From Betaproteobacteria bacterium (lineage in GTDB: Bacteria; Pseudomonadota; Gammaproteobacteria; Burkholderiales; Rhodocyclaceae): 45,587 bases of DNA. Position 1 is the stretch's first letter. Every line of letters starts with the position of its first letter. The position numbers and the translations under genes were made by a program. Below are positions 24,881-32,998 of this stretch, piece by piece. The notes below the pieces were generated by a model. It did no database searches. It saw only the letters and a program-made list of their open reading frames with translations, and had not been told where the DNA came from. Location: assembly GCA_016234745.1 (NCBI GenBank), contig JACRAR010000005.1:1-45587 (forward strand), in the 5' to 3' direction.

Positions 24881-26056
24881 TCAAAATCCCCTCTTGAAGA
24901 TATGCACGGCACAGATCGCCCCCGTGCCGCCGGCATTGTGGGTGAGGCCGATCTCGGCATTCCTGACCTGGTTCTCATGTTCGCCCCGGAGTTGCTTGAC
25001 GATCTCGTAGGCCTGTCCGCAGCCTGTCGCACCCACCGGATGGCCCTTGGAGATGAGTCCGCCGCTCGGGTTGATTGGCGTCTTGCCATCGACCTGGGTC
25101 AAGCCTTCTTGTACGGCCCGTCCGCCCTTGCCTCTTTCGAAGAATCCAAGATCTTCACTGTCGACGATCTCTGCAATCGTAAAACAGTCGTGCAATTCCA
25201 CCACGTCGATATCGCCGGGCTGCAGCTTGGCCATCCCGAAAGCCTCCTTGGCCGCGCTCACGGTGCAAGGCAGGCTCAACATTGTTCCTTTGTCGTTGAT
25301 GGTTTCATGGGTGGTACGAAAGCCGCGCGACATGCCGGAACCGGCGATCACGACAGGCTTTTTTGAATACTCCCTGGCCCGCTCCAGGCTGCACAGAACC
25401 AGAGCCGCTGCGCCGTCTGCCATCGGACAGCAGTCGTAAAGCTTGAGCGGGTCGGCAACAAGTCTGGATTCGAGCACTTCCTCCAGCGTGATGCGGTGCC
25501 TGAAGCGCGCCCGGGGATTCGAGACGCTGTTGTTGTGATTCTTCACCGAGACCATGCCCATCTGCTCGATGGTGCCGCCATACTCGTACATGTACCGATT
25601 CGCGACCAGACCAAAAAAGCCTGGATAGGTATAGCCCGTGTGACTTTCCGAAACCGGATCCATGGCGGCAGACAGCGCTCGTGTCGCACGCGCTGTGGAG
25701 GCGGTGGTCATTTTCTCGGCGCCGCCAACCAGCACGAGATCATGCACACCCGAGGCAATGAGCTGATAGCCCAGTCTGATCCCGATCGACGAGGAACAGC
25801 ATGCGCCCTCCACCTTGACCGCGGCGATGTTTTCACGCAGCCCCAGACTGTAAGCAATCATGGGCGCCAAGGTCTCCTGTCCCTGGAGCATGCCCGCGGT
25901 AAAGTTGCCGAGAAAGAGCGCCTCGATGTCTTTCTTCTCGACCCCGGCATCCCGGATGGCGTCACTAAACGCCCTTACACCCATCTCCTCGACGGTCATC
26001 TCTCCCAGCAAACCGAAGTTGGTGGTACCAATGCCAATCACTGCCACATCTCTCAT
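24881..26056 (-). CDS. Thiolase (SCP-x/acetyl-CoA acetyltransferase type)
   Basis: This 391-residue thiolase is of the SCP2/lipid-transfer class. The nucleophile is in VEGACCSSS (Cys86 or Cys87), the histidine is in SKGHPVGATG (about H339) and the final active-site cysteine region is GAICAVHIF (about C382). All catalytic parts are present, so thiolytic cleavage of a beta-keto acyl-CoA is the natural prediction. The start is the ATG at 26056 with GAGG 8 bases upstream; an in-frame stretch to 26098 has no family homology. It is directly followed by its DUF35 partner and preceded by a ferredoxin and an OYE-type reductase, all on one strand. It is the best candidate for cleaving the CoA ester made after the Apc-like carboxylation. 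Confidence 0.9.
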   Translation of the reverse strand: MRDVAVIGIGTTNFGLLGEMTVEEMGVRAFSDAIRDAGVEKKDIEALFLGNFTAGMLQGQETLAPMIAYSLGLRENIAAVKVEGACCSSSIGIRLGYQLIASGVHDLVLVGGAEKMTTASTARATRALSAAMDPVSESHTGYTYPGFFGLVANRYMYEYGGTIEQMGMVSVKNHNNSVSNPRARFRHRITLEEVLESRLVADPLKLYDCCPMADGAAALVLCSLERAREYSKKPVVIAGSGMSRGFRTTHETINDKGTMLSLPCTVSAAKEAFGMAKLQPGDIDVVELHDCFTIAEIVDSEDLGFFERGKGGRAVQEGLTQVDGKTPINPSGGLISKGHPVGATGCGQAYEIVKQLRGEHENQVRNAEIGLTHNAGGTGAICAVHIFKRGF

Positions 26057-26099
26057 TCTGCGATCCTCATGTCGCACTGCCGTTGTTCGAACTGCCATC

Positions 26100-26282
26100 C
26101 TACCCAGTGACCTTGATTGCCAGATTTGGACATCCCACCTCGCAAAGCTCGCAATCCATGCATGTCTCGACGTTGATCGCGGTTGCCTTTTCTTCCTTGA
26201 GCAAAAAAATTTCCATCGGGCAAGCCTTAACGCAGTCCCCGCAACCGTCGCACAGTTGTTTGTCGATTTGAATGTCAGCCAT
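26100..26282 (-). CDS. 2x[4Fe-4S] ferredoxin
   Basis: This 60-residue dicluster ferredoxin has two complete motifs: C11, C14, C17, C21 (CDGCGDCVKACP) and C41, C44, C47, C51 (CMDCELCEVGCP). It is soluble and would carry low-potential electrons. It lies between the OYE-type reductase gene (55 bp upstream) and the thiolase gene (43 bp downstream) on the same strand, so it probably serves the flavo-iron-sulfur enzyme beside it. The missing long spacer between Cys motifs marks it as clostridial-type rather than Alvin-type. Confidence 0.92.
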   Translation of the reverse strand: MADIQIDKQLCDGCGDCVKACPMEIFLLKEEKATAINVETCMDCELCEVGCPNLAIKVTG

Positions 26283-26337
26283 TTCGTCTTTCGTTATTCA
26301 CAGTTGCGAATTGCCAGGCGATTCTTCTAGTGTCAGA

Positions 26338-28383
26338 TTAGATTTGCCGGGCCACGTGGTTTGCCGAATGAATTGCCCTTTCCACTTTCTCGGGGCGCGT
26401 GCAATCCCCGATTTCGTAAAATTCGATCCCCTGTCCGACAAGTTCCTGATAAAGCATCTTGTTGGGAGCCCTGCCGACCGCCACAATCACGGTATCAACC
26501 GCGACGGTCTCTTCCTGGCCCGTACTGTTCAAATACTTCACGGCGTTTGCACTGATCTCCAGCACCTTCACCTGGCTGAGGACTTTGACTCCCGCCTCGG
26601 CGAGGAACTCGTTGAGGACGATAAAGCGGAATATCTGGGAATAAGGAGACCAGCCCACGACCATCGGATTGCCCTCTTCCAGCACGGTCACTTCCTTCAC
26701 CTTTTCCGGGTCCGCGACTTCGAGCCCTCGCTCCGCAGCAGGCTTGTGATACTTCTTGTAACCGCTGTCCGGCGCCTTCTTCCCTTCCCTGCCCAGGGCG
26801 ACAGCGGCTTCAGCGCCGTAAGCGCCGCCAAGAACGACGACCCGCCTTCCCACAGGCTTCTTCTTGGTGAGAAATTCGTCGAGGGAGATGACATTGGGGC
26901 CATCGATGCCGGGAATATCGGGAATCACCTCGCAGGCTCCGGTGGCGAGAACCACAGCGTCAGGCTTTCTTTCCTTGATCATGTCCAGGGTGACTTCGGT
27001 GTTCAACTCCACCGTGACCCCCATGGCGTCCATCTTTTTGCCGAGCCATTTCACGATATTCAGGAGTTCCCGCGTGTAGAGCTTGGGAATGCTTGAGGCT
27101 ACATTCAAATAACCGCCGAGCTTCCCGGATTTCTCGCATATAACGACTTTGTGTCCGCGCAGAGTGGCCACCCTGGCCAATTCCATTCCGGCAGGCCCGC
27201 CACCGACAACCAGGACGTTTTTCGACTTCCGGGCGGCAGGCATTCTCTCCTCTTCCCAGGTATTGTCCCGGTCATATTCGAAGTTGATGGCACAGCGGCT
27301 GGGGCGATTGCTCAGGTCGTCCTCGAGACAGGTGTTGCATGCGATGCACTGCCTGATATCGTCGTAACGTCCTTCGATCGTCTTCTTGGCAAAATCGCTG
27401 TCTGCGATGGAGCCACGTCCTATGCCGACGATGTCGAACTTTCCATCCTCGATCATCTTGACTGCCAGGCGACCGTCGTTGATGCGGCCCAGCCCGGTGA
27501 CCGGCACGTTGACAACTTTCTTGATGGCCTCCGCCAGGTAGGTCCACACGCCCCTCGGCTCATACATCTCAGGGACAACCGGACTGAAATGCTCCCAAAC
27601 GCCACAGGTCACGTCAAACATGTCGCAGCCGGCCTGCTCCATGGCGGGTGCAATATATTTGCAGAAATCCTCGAGGGTATAACCGCCTTCGAGGAACTCA
27701 TCGCCTGCCACGCGGCAGCAGATTGGGTAATCTCCGACCGCCTCCCGCATCTTGGTCAATACTTGCCGGATGAATTCCACCCTCTTCTCCCAGTCACCGC
27801 CCCACTTGTCATTGCGGTGGTTGGTATAGGGAGACATGAACTGCTGGGGAAGAAAGCCGTGCGAACAATGCACCAGGACCATGTCGAAACCTGCGCGCTT
27901 GGCCCTGAGGGCAGCATTCACGTAGTCGTCGATAATCGCCCAGATCTCGGCTTCGGTTAAGCCGCGCGGCGCGATGCTGGGCGGAAATGGGCTGGGCGGG
28001 GTGGTGTCGGAAGGCGCCACTGCCTCCTGCTTGAGGTGTTTCGGCAGCAGCAGCGGATTGCACTGCCGCCCGGCGTGATGCAGTTGGATCATGGCCTTTG
28101 CCCCACCGCTGTGGATGGCATCGGCCAGTTCGAACAGCGCTAGTTCCTGGTTATCATCGAATATGCCCACCGTGCGCGGAAAGAGCCTGGTACTCTCGCT
28201 GATCACGGCACCCTCGACACAGACGAGACCCCATCCGCCTCTGGCCCTGCGATAGGTGGTATCGATCAGGGCTTTGCCGGCGAGACAATTTTCTCCAACG
28301 ATGTTGGAGATCATTGGCGGCGCATAAAGCCTGTTCTTTAGCTCCACGTTCCTAATCTTTATCGAATCGGATATCTTTGCCAA
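26338..28383 (-). CDS. OYE-family FMN/4Fe-4S/FAD enoate (dienoyl-CoA-type) reductase
   Basis: This 681-residue reductase resembles 2,4-dienoyl-CoA reductase (FadH), BaiCD and trimethylamine dehydrogenase. An N-terminal FMN TIM barrel (1-340) carries HHAGRQ at 102-107. A single [4Fe-4S] site is formed by C346, C349, C352 and C364 (CIACNTC...C). An FAD/NAD(P) domain follows from GGGPAG at 394, with a second nucleotide motif GGAYGAE. It starts with TTG after GGAG. The place where OYE relatives carry the proton-donating tyrosine (xHGY) reads SHGF here (Phe177). It probably reduces or oxidises a C=C bond of a CoA ester, with the adjacent ferredoxin as possible partner. First gene of the OYE-ferredoxin-thiolase-DUF35 operon. 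Confidence 0.88.
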   Translation of the reverse strand: MAKISDSIKIRNVELKNRLYAPPMISNIVGENCLAGKALIDTTYRRARGGWGLVCVEGAVISESTRLFPRTVGIFDDNQELALFELADAIHSGGAKAMIQLHHAGRQCNPLLLPKHLKQEAVAPSDTTPPSPFPPSIAPRGLTEAEIWAIIDDYVNAALRAKRAGFDMVLVHCSHGFLPQQFMSPYTNHRNDKWGGDWEKRVEFIRQVLTKMREAVGDYPICCRVAGDEFLEGGYTLEDFCKYIAPAMEQAGCDMFDVTCGVWEHFSPVVPEMYEPRGVWTYLAEAIKKVVNVPVTGLGRINDGRLAVKMIEDGKFDIVGIGRGSIADSDFAKKTIEGRYDDIRQCIACNTCLEDDLSNRPSRCAINFEYDRDNTWEEERMPAARKSKNVLVVGGGPAGMELARVATLRGHKVVICEKSGKLGGYLNVASSIPKLYTRELLNIVKWLGKKMDAMGVTVELNTEVTLDMIKERKPDAVVLATGACEVIPDIPGIDGPNVISLDEFLTKKKPVGRRVVVLGGAYGAEAAVALGREGKKAPDSGYKKYHKPAAERGLEVADPEKVKEVTVLEEGNPMVVGWSPYSQIFRFIVLNEFLAEAGVKVLSQVKVLEISANAVKYLNSTGQEETVAVDTVIVAVGRAPNKMLYQELVGQGIEFYEIGDCTRPEKVERAIHSANHVARQI

Positions 28384-28516
28384 AATCGGTTCTCCTTTGG
28401 ATAGGATTTATTGGTCAAGATTGCTGCTATTATTTTTTAATGTGCTCGCTGTTGCATCGTCATTTAGGACGATTTTGCGCAATCGGATTGTAATCATTCC
28501 GAACGACGGCGCGAGG

Positions 28517-28573
28517 CTAGCACCCCAGAGACAAGGTCGGGCACTAGCACCCCAGAGACAAGGTCGGGCACTA
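28517..28573 (-). repeat. 27-bp tandem repeat pair (family copy at left)
   Basis: Two perfect 27-base units (28517-28543 and 28544-28570) are followed by a partial third unit (CTAG), which carries the stop codon of the regulator gene at 28571. On the minus strand each unit reads TGCCCGA-N2-TTG-N4-TGGGGT-N-C-N-AG. The same pattern occurs at 41723-41776 in the opposite orientation with 19 of 27 identical positions. Such multiple terminal units are typical of some IS ends, so this may be a mobile-element relic. The remaining part of 28384-28570 is AT-rich and holds the promoter region of the OYE operon. Confidence 0.85.
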
Positions 28574-31375
28574 GCTGTTTATCAAGTTGCGTTTGCGGGC
28601 AATGATGATTGCCTGGGTTCGGTTATGCACGCCGAGCTTTGAGCTGATGTTGCGCATATGGGTCTTGATGGTCACTTCGGACAGAAACAGCTTGTTGGCC
28701 ATGTCCCGGTTCGTCAAGCCTTCCGCCACCAGGGTAAGGACTTGCAACTCCCGCCGCGTCAGTTCATCGACAGCGGACTGCGCCGACGGGGATATTTCAG
28801 CTTCCGCAACATTTTCATTGCTGCCGGCGTCACTGGCGAGTTCTTTAAGTATCAGCTCGGCTTCTGACGTGAGCTGCATCCCCTTATTTATCAGGGTCCT
28901 GAACAGATCGTCCAAGAGATAGCATTCGTCGGCCAGCAGTCGCTTGTTTCCTTCCATGGCTACGAACTCGAGGACCTCGGCCACGCTCTTTCGTGCTGCC
29001 GTTTCGTCTCCGGATAAATGCCTTGCCGCAGCCAGCAATAATTTGAGCAATAAGCCGCGCCGGCTTGGTACAGCCTGAGTGGCGCTTTGCAGTTCCTGCT
29101 GCAGCGCATGCAGTGCTGCATCGCTCTCGCCGCGCTTAAGCAACAGTCTGATCCTGAACAGCTTGCTGTCGTCGAGTTGGTTGGCGTGGGGCATGCCGCT
29201 AATGGCCTTTGTCCACTCTTTTGCCGTTTCCTCCTGACGGAGGATATGCTCCGCCGTTTCGAGATCGCCCTGAATCAATGCAATGCGCACTTTTTCAAAG
29301 CGTGCGCTGGATACGACGCGGCCTAATCCCCGCTCCAGGCCCAGAGACTCCATTTCCCTGATTTGAAAGTGCGCCTCAGCCAGTTTGTCCTGAGTGATGG
29401 CGATGCGGCAAAGGATGCGGTGAGCGGAAATAATGTGGTCGGCCAAGCCGGTCTGGCGGATCAGGGTCAGGTATTCCCGGAGCATTTCATCCGCCGCGAC
29501 CAGATTGTTTTCCTCATACCAGGTTTCGGCAAGATAGATGGCGGCTACGGCGCTCGCACTGGAATAGCGATTGCGCTGGCTGGCAAAGCGGAATGCGGTC
29601 TCGAACCTTTCCTTGGCTGCACGCAGGCGTCCCAGGGAAAAAGAAATGATGCCATCGACACAGCGGGAATAAACCAGTCCGACACGGGCGGAACGCAAGC
29701 GTCCTGCGGTGAAAGGGCTGGTTGCGTTGATCGGCTCAGCATGCAGCAGGCCTAATTCCCTGTTCACAAAAGCCATATGGTTCTTGGCGGAGTCGGACAA
29801 TTCGGTCACTTCGCTGAAGCGGTCTTGTTGCGTGGTCAGGCATAGCGTGAAGATATTGAGCAGTGCGCCAGAGGAAAAATGTGAATCCTTCGAGAGTTTG
29901 GGGAGACTTTCCTGGGCCAGCAAGATGCATTCGTCGATATGATCGGTCCAGAGCAGGAGGCAGGGGCCCAGAGTGAGAAACTCGTCACGAAAAATGTCGG
30001 ACATGTTGCCTTCATGATGGCTGAGCGAAACCAGCTCCTGCTTGGCCTCCTGGTAGCAATGGCTGAAGATCAAAGCCCAAATGTAAGTGATGCGGGTACG
30101 GAATGACTCGGAAATGCATTCCTTGGGCAGCATCTTGACATAACGGATCAGCGTCGCCACCTGCCCCCCATCGAGCAGACTGTTGGCGACCTGATCGAGC
30201 AGGCTGACCGCCAGCGTTTGGTTTCCTGCGGAAAATGCATGTTCGAGCGCCTTCACCAGGAATCCCTGTGATAGATACCATTGTGAGGCCCTGTCATGCA
30301 GGTCGGCTATCGCTTCCGAATGGCGCTGCTTTAGCTGGAAACGCAGAAACGAGAGAAACAGATTGTGGTAGCGGCTTGAATTGTCATCATCGCCGAACGC
30401 AGTCAGAAATAAATTCGCTTTTTCGATTTGATTCAACAATGCGCCGCTGTCTGACCTTCCGGTAAGCGCGTTGCAGATGTCGGGATTCAGGTTGTCGAGG
30501 ATGCTGGTTTTGAGCAGGAAGTCCTGGATCTCATCACTCTGCCGGTTCAAGACATCTTCGGCGAGATAGTCGGCAATGGCTGACTGGTTGCCGGAAAAGT
30601 TGCGGACGACTTTTTCGAGATTCTGCTGTCCGGTCATCGCCAGCGAGGCCAGTTGAATCGCGGCTGCCCAGCCTTCGGTACTGCTGTGGAGTTCGGCTAA
30701 CGCCCGATCGCTCAGTTGCAGGCCGCGTATCTCGGTCAAATAGTGCTTTGCATCCTCCAGCGAGAAGCACAGGAGGTCCGCTCCGATTTCAAACAGTTGC
30801 TCCCTGGCGCGAAGTTTGCCGATGCCGAGCGGGGGCGTCACGCGCGTGCCTATGACCAGGCGGCAGCGCGTCGGCATACGCCCGATCAGTTGATTGACGA
30901 TGTTATGAACCGCACGGTTGGCAATGAACTCGTAGTCGTCAAGGAAGAGGGTAAACGGTTTCCCGGTCAGCGCCAAGTTATCGATCGCATCGAACAGGGA
31001 ACCTAAATGAGCGCCTTGGACCACGCACTGGCTGGCGCTATTCCCCTGGTCAGACTCCCGATTGCAACTGTTCAGCGCGACCAGCGTGTGGCCGATGAAG
31101 CGACCGATATCGTTGTCGTCGGAATCAAGAGTGAGCCAGCCTGTATTGATGCCATGGGTATTCAATCTCTGCAGCCATTGCAGCATTGAAGTCGTCTTGC
31201 CAAATCCGGCCGGAGCGCTGAAAAGCACCAGTTTGATGGACGACGGCAACTCGTCCAGCAACGGCAAGGGCCGCTTGAAAGCATACGGGGTCAATGCGGG
31301 AGGCGTATGCTTTATCGCATTAAAGCGAAAGTCGCCCAATCCGCGAGGACTTTCCTCATGCTCGAAAAGATTCAC
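28571..31375 (-). CDS. MalT-type (LAL) LuxR family transcriptional regulator, copy 3
   Basis: This 934-residue LAL regulator has Walker A SAPAGFGKTT (53-62), Walker B TLFLDDYEF near 142-150, a long TPR-like region and a C-terminal LuxR HTH (LTRRELQVLTLVAEGLTNRDM to the end). It is transcribed away from the cysteine-motif/CoA-ligase genes and towards the OYE operon. Its stop codon coincides with the partial unit of the 27-bp repeat. It probably controls the OYE-thiolase operon, the 32106 operon or the apc operon. It differs in sequence from the tandem pair at 5858-11448, so it likely answers to a different inducer. Confidence 0.92.
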   Translation of the reverse strand: MNLFEHEESPRGLGDFRFNAIKHTPPALTPYAFKRPLPLLDELPSSIKLVLFSAPAGFGKTTSMLQWLQRLNTHGINTGWLTLDSDDNDIGRFIGHTLVALNSCNRESDQGNSASQCVVQGAHLGSLFDAIDNLALTGKPFTLFLDDYEFIANRAVHNIVNQLIGRMPTRCRLVIGTRVTPPLGIGKLRAREQLFEIGADLLCFSLEDAKHYLTEIRGLQLSDRALAELHSSTEGWAAAIQLASLAMTGQQNLEKVVRNFSGNQSAIADYLAEDVLNRQSDEIQDFLLKTSILDNLNPDICNALTGRSDSGALLNQIEKANLFLTAFGDDDNSSRYHNLFLSFLRFQLKQRHSEAIADLHDRASQWYLSQGFLVKALEHAFSAGNQTLAVSLLDQVANSLLDGGQVATLIRYVKMLPKECISESFRTRITYIWALIFSHCYQEAKQELVSLSHHEGNMSDIFRDEFLTLGPCLLLWTDHIDECILLAQESLPKLSKDSHFSSGALLNIFTLCLTTQQDRFSEVTELSDSAKNHMAFVNRELGLLHAEPINATSPFTAGRLRSARVGLVYSRCVDGIISFSLGRLRAAKERFETAFRFASQRNRYSSASAVAAIYLAETWYEENNLVAADEMLREYLTLIRQTGLADHIISAHRILCRIAITQDKLAEAHFQIREMESLGLERGLGRVVSSARFEKVRIALIQGDLETAEHILRQEETAKEWTKAISGMPHANQLDDSKLFRIRLLLKRGESDAALHALQQELQSATQAVPSRRGLLLKLLLAAARHLSGDETAARKSVAEVLEFVAMEGNKRLLADECYLLDDLFRTLINKGMQLTSEAELILKELASDAGSNENVAEAEISPSAQSAVDELTRRELQVLTLVAEGLTNRDMANKLFLSEVTIKTHMRNISSKLGVHNRTQAIIIARKRNLINS

Positions 31376-32105
31376 ATCTTCTCCTCCGTCGTTGCCTGAT
31401 GCGTCTTTATCCCTTGCGCCGGGAAAATCGCCTTATCGTTTTTTTTAGTATATGACTTTGGTGCTGCAAGGTGTTGTGCAAATCTCGAAAATACATCAAC
31501 AGACAGCGCGCAGATTGCCGCGAATTTTCCGCCAACCTGTCGGACTTGCCGGGGAGTGTCCTGAAAGGCCTAACGCTCATGGGAGTGAAAGCCACCCACT
31601 GATGATGAAACACGCGAAAAGCGGCATAAAGACCCGCCCCCTCCCGTCGTCCCACGGCCGGCTTTGCACAGCCGGCCGGCTGCGGCGGCGCAAAGCGGTG
31701 CTTTGCGAAACCCTGCCTCCGCCCCCCTCACGGGGGAGGCGATTGGTTTGCTCGCTTCGCTCGATATATCACCCGGCGCTCATTATTGTTGTTTCACGCT
31801 AATTATTGCAATGACCATTGATCAAAAATGACTACGCGGCGCTGATGCAAAATCATCAGAAATAACGATGCCGCCTCATGCAATTTGGCAAAGAATAGAC
31901 GGGGTTCTCGTAATCGTCATCACTCAGCCGAATGGGGCGCCTATGCGGCAGTGCCGAATTGCATCAACCACCGGGGTAAGAAGGGGACTGGTGAGGCGGG
32001 CGTCGTTGTGGTTGCCGGCGGGAAAGCCTACCATGTTCATGATCCCATAGTGCATGGCAGGCAATCGCAGAATATAAACTCATTTAATACTAAAGGAGAA
32101 ATCAA
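31376..32105. other. Long divergent intergenic region
   Basis: About 730 bp between two divergent genes. It contains a row of three hairpins (31656-31740), an AT-rich stretch at 31770-31860 and the promoter region for the gene at 32106. A plus-strand frame at about 31868-32050 contains short stretches that faintly recall an enoyl-CoA hydratase N-terminus, but they fall in two frames and are too weak to call. No tRNA or small RNA fold is recognisable apart from the hairpins. Confidence 0.5.
31656..31740. repeat. Cluster of three adjacent palindromes (REP/BIME-like)
   Basis: Three strong inverted repeats follow one another. The first is GGCCGGCT/AGCCGGCC (31656-31677, 6-base loop). The second is CGCAAAGC/GCTTTGCG (31689-31707, 3-base loop). 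The third is a GC-rich stem GCCTCC...GGAGGC at 31715-31740. They lie in a GC-rich island inside an otherwise AT-richer spacer. They could be a REP-type repeat cluster, a transcription barrier or a gyrase/IHF-type site; no T-run marks a normal terminator. Confidence 0.6.
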
Positions 32106-32888
32106 ATGGCGAAGGGTGGGAAGGTATTTACCAAGGAAGAACTTCAGGAGTTCTCCAAAGACTTCATGGGCCTGACGATGGAGGCGCTGGAAAAGGGCGA
32201 TATCGAGAAAGCCAAAGATTGGATACGGCGCTCCGACCAGACCAAGGACATCATTCATGATCTCTATCTGCACTGGATCACGGCCTTGCTCTCCTACATT
32301 TACGACAATTACGGCGAAGACTCCGCCGTAAGAGCAGTGCGGGAGACGGGAACCAGCGGGCAATCCGGATGGTCGCTGCCCTTTATGAAAGTAAGAGACA
32401 GTCTGATGAAGGAAAAGGGGCTCAAGGGCTACATCGAGTTCCTCGTGGATGTCTGGCGGCAACACAGCATGTATCCCGGCACCACATTCGAGGAGGACGA
32501 CGAAAAGATCACCCTGACCATGAAGCAATGCGGCAGCGGCGGCCGCCTCATCAACATGGGTGCGTACGACGGCCCTTTCGGCTATCGCAAATTGAAAAAA
32601 GCCGGACCGCATACCTGGGGAGAAGAAAATCTGCCCATTTATTGCAGTCATTGTCCATGGGTGCATGAGATCGCCCCGCTCATGTACGGCGGCGAGGGGG
32701 CGCAGCTTTGGGTGCATGCCTCGCCCTTCCCCAAAAAACCCGGCGATCCCTGCATCTACTATTTTTACAAGGATCCCAAGAAAATCCCCGACAAGTACTA
32801 CACCCGCATCAACATGACCAGGGCGGGCAAGGCCTTGCCCCCGACCTTTGGAATAGACCCAAAAGCAGACAAAGCCTCGAAGTTCTAG
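32106..32888 (+). CDS. Uncharacterised cysteine-motif protein, copy 2
   Basis: This 260-residue paralogue of the 14165-14893 product shares EFLVDVWRQH, CGSGG (C142), the YDG..G.RK..K.G.HT...EN.P.YC.HC segment (C180, C183) and KPGDPC (C216) followed by YYF.K and IP.KYY. It has no signal peptide or membrane helix. A clear AAAGGAG site precedes the ATG. It starts an operon with the acyl-CoA ligase at 32999, whereas copy 1 closes the EthD/SDR operon. The family thus sits twice in CoA or ketone catabolic settings. The four shared cysteines suggest a metal site. The N-terminal half looks helical. Function unknown. Confidence 0.8.
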   Translation: MAKGGKVFTKEELQEFSKDFMGLTMEALEKGDIEKAKDWIRRSDQTKDIIHDLYLHWITALLSYIYDNYGEDSAVRAVRETGTSGQSGWSLPFMKVRDSLMKEKGLKGYIEFLVDVWRQHSMYPGTTFEEDDEKITLTMKQCGSGGRLINMGAYDGPFGYRKLKKAGPHTWGEENLPIYCSHCPWVHEIAPLMYGGEGAQLWVHASPFPKKPGDPCIYYFYKDPKKIPDKYYTRINMTRAGKALPPTFGIDPKADKASKF

Positions 32889-32998
32889 ATTGTCGGTATT
32901 GATTCTGGACTCTCTGCTGATCCTGAGCGCCTGTTCCCTTGCGGGAACCTGCTCAAAATCGCAGAGGGCATGATTATTCGGATAAACAAGGATTGACT

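Noticed and set aside
31868-32050. Possible decayed enoyl-CoA hydratase start
   Set aside because: Two short stretches recall crotonase motifs but lie in different frames and at the wrong spacing. Not enough for a pseudogene call.
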